64,000 bases of DNA from Bugula neritina (taxonomy: Eukaryota; Bryozoa; Gymnolaemata; Cheilostomatida; Bugulidae): the NCBI GenBank assembly GCA_964035545.1, contig CAXIUT010000183.1, positions 806,001-870,000 on the forward strand, written 5' to 3'. Both the position numbers and the translations under genes were made by a program. Shown one piece after another: positions 27,809-44,503 of the stretch; positions within the stretch are counted from its first letter, which is position 1; each line of letters starts with the position of its first letter. Below the pieces are notes generated by a model. It made no database searches and was not told the DNA's origin. It saw nothing but the letters and a program-made list of their open reading frames with translations.

Positions 27809-30800
27809 CTGAAATATACTGTAACACATTGAAAAATCCTGCAACAAACTGAAATATACTGTAACACACCGAAATATACTGCAACATACTGAAATACACT
27901 GTAACATACTGAAATATACTGCAACATACTGAAATACACTGCTACATACTGAAATATGCTGCAACATACTGCAACATACTGAAATACACTGTAACATACT
28001 GAAATAAACTGCAACACACTACAACATATTGAAATACACTGCAACACATTGAAATATACTGCAACACACCTAAATATACGGTAATATACTGAAATTCACT
28101 GTAACGCATCGAAAAATACCGCAACATACTGAAATATACTGCGACACATTGCAATATACTGTAACATATTGAAATATGCTGTAGCACACTGAAATACACT
28201 GCAACATCCTACAACATACTGAAATACACTGTAACATATTGAAATACACTGCAAGAAATTGAAATAGACTGCAACATAACAAAATATATGGTAAACTACT
28301 GAAATAGACTTTAACACATTGAAAAATACTGCAACATACAGAAATATACTGTAACACACTGAAATATACTGCAACATACTGAAATACACTGTAACATTCT
28401 GAAATATACTGCAACATACTGAAATACACTGCTACATACTGAAATATACTGCAACATACTGCAAAATACTGCAACATACTGAAATACACTGTAACATATT
28501 GAATTACACTGCAACACATTGAAATATACTGCAAGATACCAAAATATATGGTAAACAACTGAAATATACTTTAACACATTGAAAAATACTGCAACATACT
28601 GAAATATATTTTAACACATTGAAAAATACTGCAACATACTGAAATATACTGTAACACACTGAAGTACACTGCAACTGACTGAAATATACTGCAATATACA
28701 GAAATACACTGCAACATCCTACAAAATGCTGAAATACACTGTAACATATTGAAATACACTGCAACACATTGAAACATACTGCAACATACCGAAATATATA
28801 GTAAACTACTGAAATAAACTGTAACACATTGAAAAATACTGCAACATACTGAAATATACTGCAACATACCTAAATATACGGTAATATACTGAAATATACT
28901 ATAACACACCGAAATATACTGCAACATACTGAAATACACTGTAACATACCGAAATATACTGCAACATACTTAAATACACTGCTACATACTGCAACATACT
29001 GCAACATACTGCAACATACTGAAATACACTGTAACCTACTGAAATGAACTACAACATACTACAACATATTGAAATACACTGCAACACATTGAAATATACT
29101 GCTACATACCTAAAAATACCGCAACATACTGAAATATACTGCGACACATTGCAATATACTGTAACATATTGAAATATGCTGTAGCACACTGAAATACACT
29201 GCAACATCCTACAACATACTGAAATACACTGTAACATATTGAAATACACTGCAAGAAATTGAAATAGACTGCAACATAACACAATATATGGTAAACTACT
29301 GAAATAGACTTTAACACATTGAAAAATACTGCAACATACAGAAATATACTGTAACACACTGAAATATGCTGCAACATACTGAAATACACTGTAACATTCT
29401 GAAAAATACTGCAACATACTGAAATACACTGCTACATACTGAAATATACTGCAACATACTGCAAAATACTGCAACATACTGAAATACACTGTAACATATT
29501 GAAGTACACTGCAACACATTGAAATATACTGCAACATACCAAAATATATGGTAAACAACTGAAATATACTTTAACACATTGAAAAATACTGCAACATACT
29601 GAAATATACTGCGACACTTTGCAATATACTGTAACATACCGAAATATGCTCTAGCACACTGAAATACACTGCAACTCACTGAAATATACTGCAACATACT
29701 GAAATAGACTTTAACATATTGAAAAATACTGCAACATACTGAAATATACTGCGACACCTAGCAATATACTGTAACATACTGAAATATGCTCTAGCACACT
29801 GAAATACAATGCAACTTACTGAAATATACTGCAACATACTGAAGTACACTGCAACATCCTACAATATGCTGAAATACACTGTAACATATTGAAATACACT
29901 GCAACACTTTGAAATATACTGCAACATACCGAAATATGCTCCAGCACACTGAAATACACTGCAACTCACTGAAATATACTGCAACATACTGAAATACACT
30001 GTGACATCCTGAAATATACTGCAACATTCAGAAATACACTGCTACATACTGAAATATACTGCAACATACTGCAACATACTGAAATACACTGCAACATACT
30101 ACAACATACTGAAATACGCTGCAACACATTGAAATATACTGCAACATACCTAAATATACGGTAATATACCGAAATATACTGTAACGCATTGCAAAATACT
30201 GCAACATACTGAAATACACTGCAACATCCTACAATATGCTGAAATACACTGTAACATATTGAAATACACTGCAACACTTTGAAATATACTGCAACATACA
30301 GAAATATATGGTAAACTACTGCAACATACTACAACATATTGAAATACACTGCAACACATTGAAGTATACTGCAACATACCTAAATATACGGTAATATACT
30401 GAAATATACTGTAACACATTGAAAAATCCTGCAACATACTGAAATATACTGTAACACACCGAAATATACTGCAACATACTGAAATACACTGTAACATACT
30501 GAAATATACTGCAACATACTGAAATACACTGCTACATACTGAAATATGCTGCAACATACTGCAACATACTGAAATACACTGTAACATACTGAAATAAACT
30601 GCAACATACTACAACATATTGAAATACACTGCAACACATTGAAATATACTGCAACATACCTAAATGTACGGTAATATACTGAAATTCACTGTAACGCATT
30701 GCAAAATACTGCAACATACTGAAATTCACTGCGACACACTGAAATACGCTGCAAAATACTACAACATACTGAAATAAACTGTAACATATTGAAATACACT

Positions 30801-33800
30801 GCAACACATTGAAAAGTACTGTAACATAATGAAATATACTGTAACACACTGAAATATACTGCAACATACTGAAATACACTGTAACATACTGAAATATACT
30901 GCAACATACTGAAATATACTGCTACATACTGAAATATACTGCAACATACTGCAACATACTGCAATACACTGTAACATACTGAAATACACTGCAACATACT
31001 ACAACATATTGAAACACACTGCAACACATTGAAATACACTGCAACTTACCGAATATATGGTAAACTACTGAAATATACTGTAACGCATTGAAAAATACTG
31101 CAACATACTGAAATATATTGCGACACATTGCAATATACTGTAACATACTGAAAAATGCTGTAGCACACTGAAATATACTGCAATTCACTGAAATATACTG
31201 CAACATACTGAAATACACCGCAACATCCTACAACATACTGAAATACTTTGTAACATATTGAAATACACTGCAACACATTGAAATATACTGCAACATAACG
31301 AAATATATGGTAAACTACTGAAATATATTTTAACACATTGAAAAATACTGCAACATACTGAAATATATTTTAACACATTGAAAAATACTGCAACATACTG
31401 AAATATACTGTAACACACTGAAGTACACTGCAACTCACTGAAATATACTGCAATATACAGAAATACACTGCAACATCCTACAAAATGCTGAAATACACTG
31501 TAACATATTGAAATACACTGCAACACATTGAAAGATACTGCAACATACCGAAATATATAGTAAACTACTGAAATATACTGTAACACATTGAAAAATACTG
31601 CAACATACTGAAATATACTGCAACATACCTAAATATACGGTAATATACTGAAATATACTGTAACACACCGAAATATACTGCAACATACTGAAATACACTG
31701 TAACATACTGAAATATACTGCAACATACTGAAATACACTGCTACATACTGCAACATACTGCAACATACTGCAACATACTGAAATACACTGTAACATACTG
31801 AAATAAACTGCAACATACTACAACATATTGAAATACACTGCAACACATTGAAATATACTGCTACATACCTAAATATACGGTAATATACTGAAATATACTG
31901 TAACACATTGAAAAAACTGCAACATACTGAAATACACTGCAACGCACTGAAATGCACCGCAAAATACTACAACATGCTGAAATGCACTGTAACATATTGA
32001 AATCCACTGCAACACATTGAAATATACTGCAACATACTGAAATATATTGCGACACATTGCAATATACTGTAATATACTGAAAAATGCTGTAGCACACTGA
32101 AATATACTGCAATTCGCTGAAATATACTGCAACATACTGAAATACACCGCAACATCCTACAACATACTAAAATACACTGTAACATTTCGAAATACACTGC
32201 AACACATTGAATTATACTGAAACATAACGAAATATATGGTAAACTACTGAAATATATTTTAACAAATTGAAAAATACTGCAACATACTGAAATATACTGT
32301 AACACACTGAAGTATACTGCAACATACTGAAATACACTGTAACATACTGAAATATACTGCAACATACTGAAATACACTGCTACATACTGAAATATACTGC
32401 AACGTACTGCAACATACTGCAACATACTGAAATACACTGTAACATACTGAAATACACTGCAACATACTACCACATATTGAAATACACTGCAACACATTGA
32501 AATGTACTGCAACATACCGAAATATATGGTAAACTACTAAAATATACTGTAACACATTGAAATATACTGCAACATACCTAAATATACGGTAATATACTGA
32601 AATATACTGTAACACGTGGAAAAAACTGCAACATACTGAAATACGCTGCAACACACTGAAATACACCGCAAAATACCACAACATACTGAAATACACTGTG
32701 ACATATAGAAATACACTGCAACACATTGAAATATACTGCAACATACCGAAATATATGGTAAACTAATGAAATATACTGTAACACATTGAAAAATACCGCA
32801 ACATACTGAAAAATACTGTAACATATTGAAATATGCTGTAGCACACTGAAATACACTGCAACATCCTACAACATACTGAAATACACTGTAACATATTGAA
32901 ATACACTGCAAGAAATTGAAATAGACTGCAACATAACAAAATATATGGTAAACTACTGGAATAGACTTTAACACATTGAAAAATACTGCAACATACAGAA
33001 ATATACTGTAACACACTGAAATATACTGCAACATACTGAAATACACTGTAACATTCTGAAATATAATGCAACATACTGAAATACACTGCTACATACTGAA
33101 ATATACTGCAACATACTGCAAAATACTGCAACATACTGAAATACACTGTAACATATTGAAGTACACTGCAACACATTGAAATATACTGCAACATACCAAA
33201 ATATATCGTAAACAACTGAAATATACTTTAACACATTGAAAAATACTGCAACATACTGAAATATACTGCGACACTTTGCAATATACTGTAACATACCGAA
33301 ATATGCTCTAGCACACTGAAATACACTGCAACTCACTGAAATATACTGCAACATACTGAAATACACTGTGACATCCTGAAATATACTGCAACATTCTGAA
33401 ATACACTGCTACATACTGAAATACACTGCAACATACTGCAACATACTGAAATACACTGCAACATACTACAACATACTGAAATACGCTGCAACACATTGAA
33501 ATATACTGCAACATACCTAAATATACGGTAATATACCGAAATATACTGTAACGCATTGCAAAATACTGCAACATACTGAAATACACTGCGACACACTGAA
33601 ATACGCTGCAAAATACTACAACATACTGAAATAAACTGTAACATATTGAAATACACTGCAATACATTGAAAAATAATGCAATATACTGAAATATACTGTA
33701 ACACACTGAAATATACTGCAACATACTGAAATACACTGTAGCATACTGAAATATACTGCAACGTACTGAAATACACTGCTACATACTGAAATATACTGTA

Positions 33801-34929
33801 ACATACTGCAACATACTGAAATACACTGTAACATACTGAGATACACTGCCGCATACTGCAACATATTGAACTACACTGCAACACATTGAAATATATTGCA
33901 ACTTATCGAATATATGGAAAACTACTGAAATATACTGTAACGCATTGAAAAGACTGCAACATACTGAAATATATTGCGACACATTGCAATATACTGTAAT
34001 ATACTGAAAAATGCTGTAGCACACTGAAATATACTGCAATTCGCTGAAATATACTGCAACATACTGAAATACACCGCAACATCCTACAACATACTAAAAT
34101 ACACTGTAACATTTCGAAATACACTGCAACACATTGAATTATACTGAAACATAACGAAATATATGGTAAACTACTGAAATATATTTTAACAAATTGAAAA
34201 ATACTGCAACATACTGAAATATACTGTAACACACTGAAATATACTGCAACATACTGAAATACACTGTAACATACTGAAATATACTGCAACATACCGAAAT
34301 ATATGGTAAACTAATGAAATATACTGTAACACATTGAAAAATACCGCAACATACTGAAAAATACTGCGACACATTGCAATATACTGTAACATACTGAAAT
34401 ATACTGTAGCACACTGAAATACACTGCAACATCCTACAACATACTGAAATACACTGTAACATATTGAAATACACTGCAACACAATGAAATATACTGCAAC
34501 ATAACAAAATATATGGTAAACTACTGAAATAGACTTTAACACATTGAAAAATACTGCAACATACTGAAATATACTGTAACACACTGAAGTATACTGCACC
34601 ATACTGAAATACACTGTAACATACTGAAATATACTGCAACATACTGAAATACACTGCTACATACTGAAATATACTGCAACGTACTGCAACATACTCCAAC
34701 ATACTGAAATACACCGTAACATACTAAAATACACTGCAACATACTACCACATATTGAAATACACTGCAACACATTGAAATGTACTTCAACATACCGAAAT
34801 ATAAGGTAAACTACTAAAATATGCTGTAACATATAGAAAAATACTGCAACATACTGAAATATACTGCGACACCTAGCAATATACTGTAACATACTGAAAT
34901 ATGCTCTAGCACACTGAAATACAATGCAA

Positions 34930-37900
34930 CTTACTGAAATATACTGCAACATACTGAAGTACACTGCAACATCCTACAATATGCTGAAATACACTGTAAC
35001 ATATTGAATTACACTGCAACACTTTGAAATATACTGCAACATACCGAAATATATGGTAAACTACTGCAACATACTACAACATATTGAAATACACTGCAAC
35101 ACATTGAAGTATACTGCAACATACCTAAATATACGGTAATATACTGAAATATACTGTAACACATTGAAAAATCCTGCAACATACTGAAATATACTGTAAC
35201 ACACCGAAATATACTGCAACATACTGAAATACACTGTAACATACTGAAATATACTGCAACATACTGAAATACACTGCTACATACTGAAATATGCTGCAAC
35301 ATACTGCAACATACTGAAATACACTGTAACATACTGAAATAAACTGCAACATACTACAACATATTGAAATACACTGCAACACATTGAAATATACTGCAAC
35401 ATACCTAAATATACGGTAATATACTGAAATTCACTGTAACGCATTGCAAAATACTGCAACATACTGAAATTCACTGCGACACACTGAAATACGCTGCAAA
35501 ATACTACAACATACTGAAATAAACTGTAACATATTGAAATACACTGCAACAGATTGAAAAATACTGCAACATACTGAAATATGCTGCAACATACTGCAAC
35601 ATACTGAAATACACTGTAACATACTGAAATAAACTGCAACATACTACAACATATTGAAATACACTGCAACACATTGAAATATACTGCAACATAACGAAAT
35701 ATATGGTAAACTACTGAAATATATTTTAACACATTGAAAAATACTGCAACATACTGAAATATATTTTAACACATTGAAAAATACTGCAACATACTGAAAT
35801 ATACTGTAACACACTGAAGTATACTGCAACATACTGAAATACACTGTAACATACTGAAATATACTGCAACATACAGAAATACACTGCTACATACTGAAAT
35901 ATACTGCAACGTACTGCAACATACTCCAACATACTGAAATACACTGTACCATACTGAAATACACTGCAACATACTACCACATATTGAAATACACTGCAAC
36001 ACATTGAAATACACTGCAACTTACCGAATATATGGTAAACTACTGAAATATCCTGTAACGCATTGAAAAATACTGCAACATACTGAAATATATTGCGACA
36101 CATTGCAATATACTGTAACATACTGAAAAATGCTGTAGCACACTGAAATATACTGCAATTCACTGAAATATACTGCAACATACTGAAATACACCGCAACA
36201 TCCTACAACATACTGAAATACTTTGTAACATATTGAAATCACTGCAACACGTTGAAATATACTGCAACATAACGAAATATATGGTAAACTACTGAAATAT
36301 ATTTTAACACATCGAAAAATACTGCAACATACTGAAATATATTTTAACACATTGAAAAATACTGCAACATACTGAAATATACTGTAACACACTGAAGTAC
36401 ACTGCAACTCACTGAAATATACTGCAATATACAGAAATACACTGCAACATCCTACAAAATGCTGAAATACACTGTACCATATTGAAATACACTGCAACAT
36501 ACTACCACATATTGAAATACACTGCAACACATTGAAATGTACTTCAACATACCGAAATATAAGGTAAACTACTAAAATATGCTGTAACATATTGAAAAAT
36601 ACTGCAACATACTCAAATATACTGCGACACCTAGCAATATACTGTAACATACTGAAATATGCTCTAGCACACTGAAATACAATGCAACTTACTGAAATAT
36701 ACTGCAACATACTGAAGTACACTGCAACATCCTACAATATGCTGAAATACACTGTAACATATTGAATTACACTGCAACACTTTGAAATATACTGCAACAT
36801 ACCGAAATATATGGTAAACTACTGCAACATACTACAACATATTGAAATACACTGCAACACATTGAAGTATACTGCAACATACCTAAATATACGGTAATAT
36901 ACTGAAATATACTGTAACACATTGAAAAATCCTGCAACATACTGAAATATACTGTAACACACCGAAATATACTGCAACATACTGAAATACACTGTAACAT
37001 ACTGAAATATACTGCAACATACTGAAATACACTGCTACATACTGAAATATGCTGCAACATACTGCAACATACTGAAATACACTGTAACATACTGAAATAA
37101 ACTGCAACATACTACAACATATTGAAATACACTACAACACATTGAAATATACTGCAACATACCTAAATATACGGTAATATACTGAAATTCACTGTAACGC
37201 ATTGCAAAATACTGCAACATACTGAAGTTCACTGCGACACACTGAAATACGCTGCAAAATACTACAACATACTGAAATAAACTGTAACATATTGAAATAC
37301 ACTGCAACAGATTGAAAAATATTGCAACATACTGAAATATACTGTAACACACTGAAATATACTGCAACATACTGAAATACACTGTAACATACTGAAATAT
37401 ACTGCAACATACTGAAATACACTGCTACATACTGAAATATACTGCAACATACTGCAACATACTGCAATACACTGTAACATACTGAAATACACTGCAACAT
37501 ACTACAAAATATTGAAATACACTGCAACACATTGAAATACACTGCAACACATTGAAATATACTGCAACATAACGAAATATATGGTAAACTACTGAAATAT
37601 ATTTTAACACATTGAAAAATACTGCAACATACTGAAATATATTTTAACACATTGAAAAATACTGCAACATACTGAAATATACTGTAACACACTGAAGTAT
37701 ACTGCAACATACTGAAATACACTGTAACATACTGAAATATACTGCAACATACTGAAATACACTGCTACATACTGAAATATACTGCAACGTACTGCAACAT
37801 ACTCCAACATACTGAAATACACTGTACCATACTGAAATACACTGCAACATACTACCACATATTGAAATACACTGCAACACATTGAAATACACTGCAACTT

Positions 37901-40340
37901 ACCGAATATATGGTAAACTACTGAAATATACTGTAACGCATTGAAAAATACTGCAACATACTGAAATATATTGCGACACATTGCAATATACTGTAACATA
38001 CTGAAAAATGCTGTAGCACACTGAAATATACTGCAATTCACTGAAATATACTGCAACATACTGAAATACACCGCAACATCCTACAACATACTGAAATACT
38101 TTGTAACATATTGAAATACACTGCAACACGTTGAAATATACTGCAACATAACGAAATATATGGTAAACTACTGAAATATATTTTAACACATCGAAAAATA
38201 CTGCAACATACTGAAATATACTGTAACACACTGAAGTACACTGCAACTCACTGAAATATACTGCAATATACAGAAATACACTGCAACATCCTACAAAATG
38301 CTGAAATACACTGTACCATATTGAAATACACTGCAACATACTACCACATATTGAAATACACTGCAACACATTGAAATGTACTTCAACATACCGAAATATA
38401 AGGTAAACTACTAAAATATGCTGTAACATATTGAAAAATACTGCAACATACTGAAATATACTGCGACACCTAGCAATATACTGTAACATACTGAAATATG
38501 CTCTAGCACACTGAAATACAATGCAACTTACTGAAATATACTGCAACATACTGCAACATACTGAAATACACTGCAACATACTACAACATACTGAAATACG
38601 CTGCAACACATTGAAATATACTGCAACATACCTAAATATACGGTAATATACTGAAATTCACTGTAACGCATTGCAAAATACTGCAACATACTGAAATTCA
38701 CTGCGACACACTGAAATACGCTGCAAAATACTACAACATACTGAAATAAACTGTAACATATTGAAATACACTGCAACACATTGAAAAATACTGCAACATA
38801 CTGAAATATACTGTAACACACTGAAATATACTGCAACATACTGAAATACACTGTAACATACTGAAATATACTGCAACATACTGAAATACACTGCTACATA
38901 CTGAAATATACTGCAACATACTGCAACATACTGCAATACACTGTAACATACTGAAATACACTGCAACATACTACAACATATTGAAACACACTGCAACACA
39001 TTGAAATACACTGCAACTTACCGAATATATGGTAAACTACTGAAATATACTGTAACGCATTGAAAAATAGTGCAACATACTGAAATATATCGCGACACAT
39101 TGCAATATACTGTAACATACTGAAAAATGCTGTAGCACACTGAAATATACTGCAATTCACTGAAATATACTGCAACATACTGAAATACACCGCAACATCC
39201 TACAACATACTGAAATACTTTGTAACATATTGAAATACACTGCAACACATTGAAATATACTGCAACATAACGAAATATATGGTAAACTACTGAAATATAT
39301 TTTAACACACTGAAAAATACTGCAACATACTGAAATATATTTTAACACATTGAAAAATACTGCAACATACTGAAATATACTGTAACACACTGAAGTACAC
39401 TGCAACTCACTGAAATATACTGCAATATACAGAAATACACTGCAACATCCTACAAAATGCTGAAATACACTGTAACATATTGAAATACACTGCAACACAT
39501 TGAAATATACTGCAACATACCGAAATATATAGTAAACTACTGAAATATACTGTAACACATTGAAAAATACTGCAACATACTGAAATATACTGCAACATAC
39601 CTAAATATACGGTAATATACTGAAATATACTGTAACACACCGAAATATACTGCAACATACTGAAATACACTGTAACATACTGAAATACACTGCTACATAC
39701 TGCAACATACTGCAACATACTGCAACATACTGAAATACACTGTAACATACTGAAATACACTGCAACATACTACAAAATATTGAAATACACTGCAACACAT
39801 TGAAATACACTGCAACACATTGAAATATACTGCAACATAACGAAATATATGGTAAACTACTGAAATATATTTTAACACATTGAAAAATACTGCAACATAC
39901 TGAAATATATTTTAACACATTGAAAAATACTGCAACATACTGAAATATACTGTAACACACTGAAGTATACTGCAACATACTGAAATACACTGTAACATAC
40001 TGAAATATACTGCAACATACTCAAATACACTGCTACATACTGAAATATACTGCAACGTACTGCAACATACTCCAACATACTGAAATACACTGTACCATAC
40101 TGAAATACACTGCAACATACTACCACATATTGAAATACACTGCAACACATTGAAATACACTGCAACTTACCGAATATATGGTAAACTACTGAAATATACT
40201 GTAACGCATTGAAAAATACTGCAACATACTGAAATATATTGCGACACATTGCAATATACTGTAACATACTGAAAAATGCTGTAGCACACTGAAATATACT
40301 GCAATTCACTGAAATATACTGCAACATACTGAAATACACC
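34930..40340 (+). repeat. Intermediate units of about 1.8-2.3 kb
   Basis: Blocks starting near 35726, 37604 and 39872 are copies of one another, at spacings of 1,878 and 2,268 bp. The block at 35009 recurs at 36767 (1,758 bp). Spacings differ by multiples of 10 (120 and 390 bp). All are two bases short of a whole number of decamers because each unit contains two phase-breaking positions, a TACCGAATATATGG-type loss being one of them. This resembles a young, irregular higher-order family beside the main one. Confidence 0.75.
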
Positions 40341-43300
40341 GCAACATCCTACAACATACTGAAATACTTTGTAACATATTGAAATACACTGCAACACATT
40401 GAAATATACTGCAACATAACGAAATATATGGTAAACTACTGAAATATATTTTAACACATTGAAAAATACTGCAACATACTGAAATATATTTTAACACATT
40501 GAAAAATACTGCAACATACTGAAATATACTGTAACACACTGAAGTACACTGCAACTGACTGAAATATACTGCAATATACAGAAATACACTGCAACATCCT
40601 ACAAAATGCTGAAATACACTGTAACATATTGAAATACACTGCAACACATTGAAACATACTGCAACATACCGAAATATATAGTAAACTACTGAAATAAACT
40701 GTAACACATTGAAAAATACTGCAACATACTGAAATATACTGCAACATACCTAAATATACGGTAATATACTGAAATATACTATAACACACCGAAATATACT
40801 GCAACATACTGAAATACACTGTAACATACTGAAATATACTGCAACATACTTAAACACACTGCTACATACTGCAACATACTGCAACATACTGCAACATACT
40901 GAAATACACTGTAACATACTGAAATAAACTGCAACATACTACAACATATTGAAATACACTGCAACACATTGAAATATACTGCTACATACCTAAATATACG
41001 GTAATATACTGAAATATACTGTAACACATTGAAAAAACTGCAACATACTGAAATACACTGCAACGCACTGAAATACACCGCAAAATGCTACAACATGCTG
41101 AAATACACTGTAACATATTGAAATCCACTGCAACACATTGAAATATACTGCAACATACCGAAATATATGGTAAACTAATGAAATATACTGTAACACATTG
41201 AAAAATACCGCAACATACTGAAATACACTGCAACACATTGAAATATACTGCTACATACCTAAATATACGGTAATATACTGAAATATACTGTAACGCATTG
41301 CAAAATACTGCAACATACTGAAATACACTGCGACACACTGAAATACGCTGCAAAATACTACAACATACTGAAATAAACTGTAACATATTGAAATACACTG
41401 CAATACATTGAAAAATAATGCAATATACTGAAATATACTGTAACACACTGAAATATACTGCAACATACTGAAATACACTGTAACATACTGAAATATACTG
41501 CAACGTACTGAAATACACTGCTACATACTGAAATATACTGTAACATACTGCAACATACTGAAATACACTGTAACATACTGAGATACACTGCCGCATACTG
41601 CAACATATTGAACTACACTGCAACACATTGAAATATATTGCAACTTATCGAATATATGGAAAACTACTGAAATATACTGTAACGCATTGAAAGAGACTGC
41701 AACATACTGAAATATATTGCGACACATTGCAATATACTGTAATATACTGAAAAATGCTGTAGCACACTGAAGTACACCGCAACATCCTACAACATACTAA
41801 AATACACTGTAACATTTCGAAATACACTGCAACACATTGAATTATACTGCAACATAACGAAATATATGGTAAACTACTGAAATATATTTTAACAAATTGA
41901 AAAATAGTGCAACATACTGAAATATACTGTAACACACTGAAGTATACTGCAACATACTGAAATACACTGTAACATACTGAAATATACTGCAACATACTAA
42001 AATACACTGCTACATACTGAAATATACTGCAACGTACTGCAACATACTGCAACATACTGAAATACACTGTAACATACTGAATTACACTGCAACATACTAC
42101 CACATATTGAAATACACTGCAACACATTGAAATGTACTACAACATACCGAAATATATGGTAAACTACTAAAATATACTGTAACAGATTGAAAAATACTGC
42201 AACATACTGAAATATACTGCGACACCTAGCAATATACTGTAACATACTGAAATATGCTCTAGCACACTGAAATACAATGCAACTTACTGAAATATACTGC
42301 AACATGCTGAAATACACTGCAACATCCTACAATATGCTGAAATACACAGTAACATATTGAAATACACTGCAACACTTTGAAATATACTGCAACATACCGA
42401 AATATATGGTAAACTACTGCAACATACTACAACATACTGAAATACACTGCAACACATAGAAATATACTGCGACATACCTAGATATACGGTAATATACTGA
42501 AATATACTGTAACACATTGAAAAATACCGCAACATACTGAAATATACTGCGACACATTGCAATATACTGTAACATATTGAAATATGCTGTAGCACACTGA
42601 AATACACTGCAACATCCTACAACATACTGAAATACACTGTAACATATTGAAATACACTGCAAGAAATTGAAATAGACTGCAACATAACAAAATATATGGT
42701 AAACTACTGAAATAGACTTTAACACATTGAAAAATACTGCAACATACATAAATATACTGTAACACACTGAAATATACTGCAACATACTGAAATACACTGT
42801 AACATTCTGAAATATACTGCAACATACTGAAATACACTGCTACATACTGAAATATACTGCAACATACTGCAAAATACTGCAACATACTGAAATACACTGT
42901 AACATATTGAAGTACACTGCAACACATTGAAATATACTGCAACATACCAAAATATATGGTAAACAACTGAAATATACTTTAACACATTGAAAAATACTGC
43001 AACATACTGAAATATACTGCGACACTTTGCAATATACTGTAACATACCGAAATATGCTCTAGCACACTGAAATACACTGCAACTCACTGAAATATACTGC
43101 AACATACTGAAATACACTGTGACATCCTGAAATATACTGCAACATTCTGAAATACACTGCTACATACTGAAATATACTGCAACATACTGCAACATACTGA
43201 AATACACTGCAACATACTACAACATACTGAAATACGCTGCAACACATTGAAATATACTGCAACATACCTAAATATACGGTAATATACTGAAATATACTGT

Positions 43301-44503
43301 AACGCATTGCAAAATACTGCAACATACTGAAATACACTGCGACACACTGAAATACGCTGCAAAATACTACAACATACTGAAATAAACTGTTATATATTGA
43401 AATACACTGCAATACATTGAAAAATAATGCAATATACTGAAATATACTGTAACACACTGAAATATACTGCAACATACTGAAATACACTGTAACATACTGA
43501 AATATACTGCAACGTACTGAAATACACTGCTACATACTGAAATATACTGTAGCATACTGCAACATACTGAAATACACTGTAACATACTGAGATACACTGC
43601 CGCATACTGCAACATATTGAAATACACTGCAACACATTGAAATATACTGCAACATAACAAAATATATGGTAAACTACTGAAATAGACTTTAACACATTGA
43701 AAAATACTGCAACATACTGTAATATACTGTAACACACTGAAGTATACTGCAACATACTGAAATACACTGTAACATACTGAAATATACTGCAACATACTGA
43801 AATACACTGCTACATACTGAAATATACTGCAACGTACTGCAACATACTCCAACATACTGAAATACACTGTAACATACTGAAATTCACTGCAACATACTAC
43901 CACATATTGAAATACACTGCAACACATTGAAATGTACTTCAACATACCGAAATATAAGGTAAACTACTAAAATATGCTGTAACATATTGAAAAATACTGC
44001 AACATACTGAAATATACTGCGACACCTAGCAATATACTGTAACATACTGAAATATGCTCTAGCACACTGAAATACAATGCAACTTACTGAATAATACTGC
44101 AACATACTGAAATACACTGCAACATCCTACAATATGCTGAAATACACTGTAACATATTGAAAGACACTGCAACACTTTGAAATATACTGCAACATACCGA
44201 AATATATGGTAAACTACTGCAACATACTACAACATATTGAAATACACTGCAACACATTGAAGTATACTGCAACATACCTAAATATACGGTAATATACTGA
44301 AATATACTGTAACACACTGAAATATACTGCAACATACTGAAATACACTGTAACATACTGAAATATACTGCAACATACTGAAATACACTGCTACATACTGA
44401 AATATACTGCAACATACTGCAATACACTGTAACATACTGAAATACACTGCAACATACTACAACATATTGAAACACACTGCAACACATTGGAATACACTGC
44501 AAC
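40167..44503 (+). repeat. Second tract, higher-order copy 1 (4,337 bp)
   Basis: The word order matches the first tract, with only one copy of the 310-bp module (about 40520-40830). The length is 434 decamers minus the three single-base losses. The next copy follows at exactly +4,337. Confidence 0.88.

Larger units (their letters stand above)
21961..40166 (+). repeat. Mixed satellite block, left version
   Basis: The same decamers and marker words occur here, but in shuffled order and without the regular 4.3-4.6 kb period. Segments are shared with the higher-order unit, for example the TACCGAATATATGG region at 24250, 31047 and 39020. From 21961 to about 32559 the block corresponds to 53301-62519, at offsets that step from 31,340 to 30,080 to 29,960. 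From 32560 on, the two versions differ. Confidence 0.85.
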
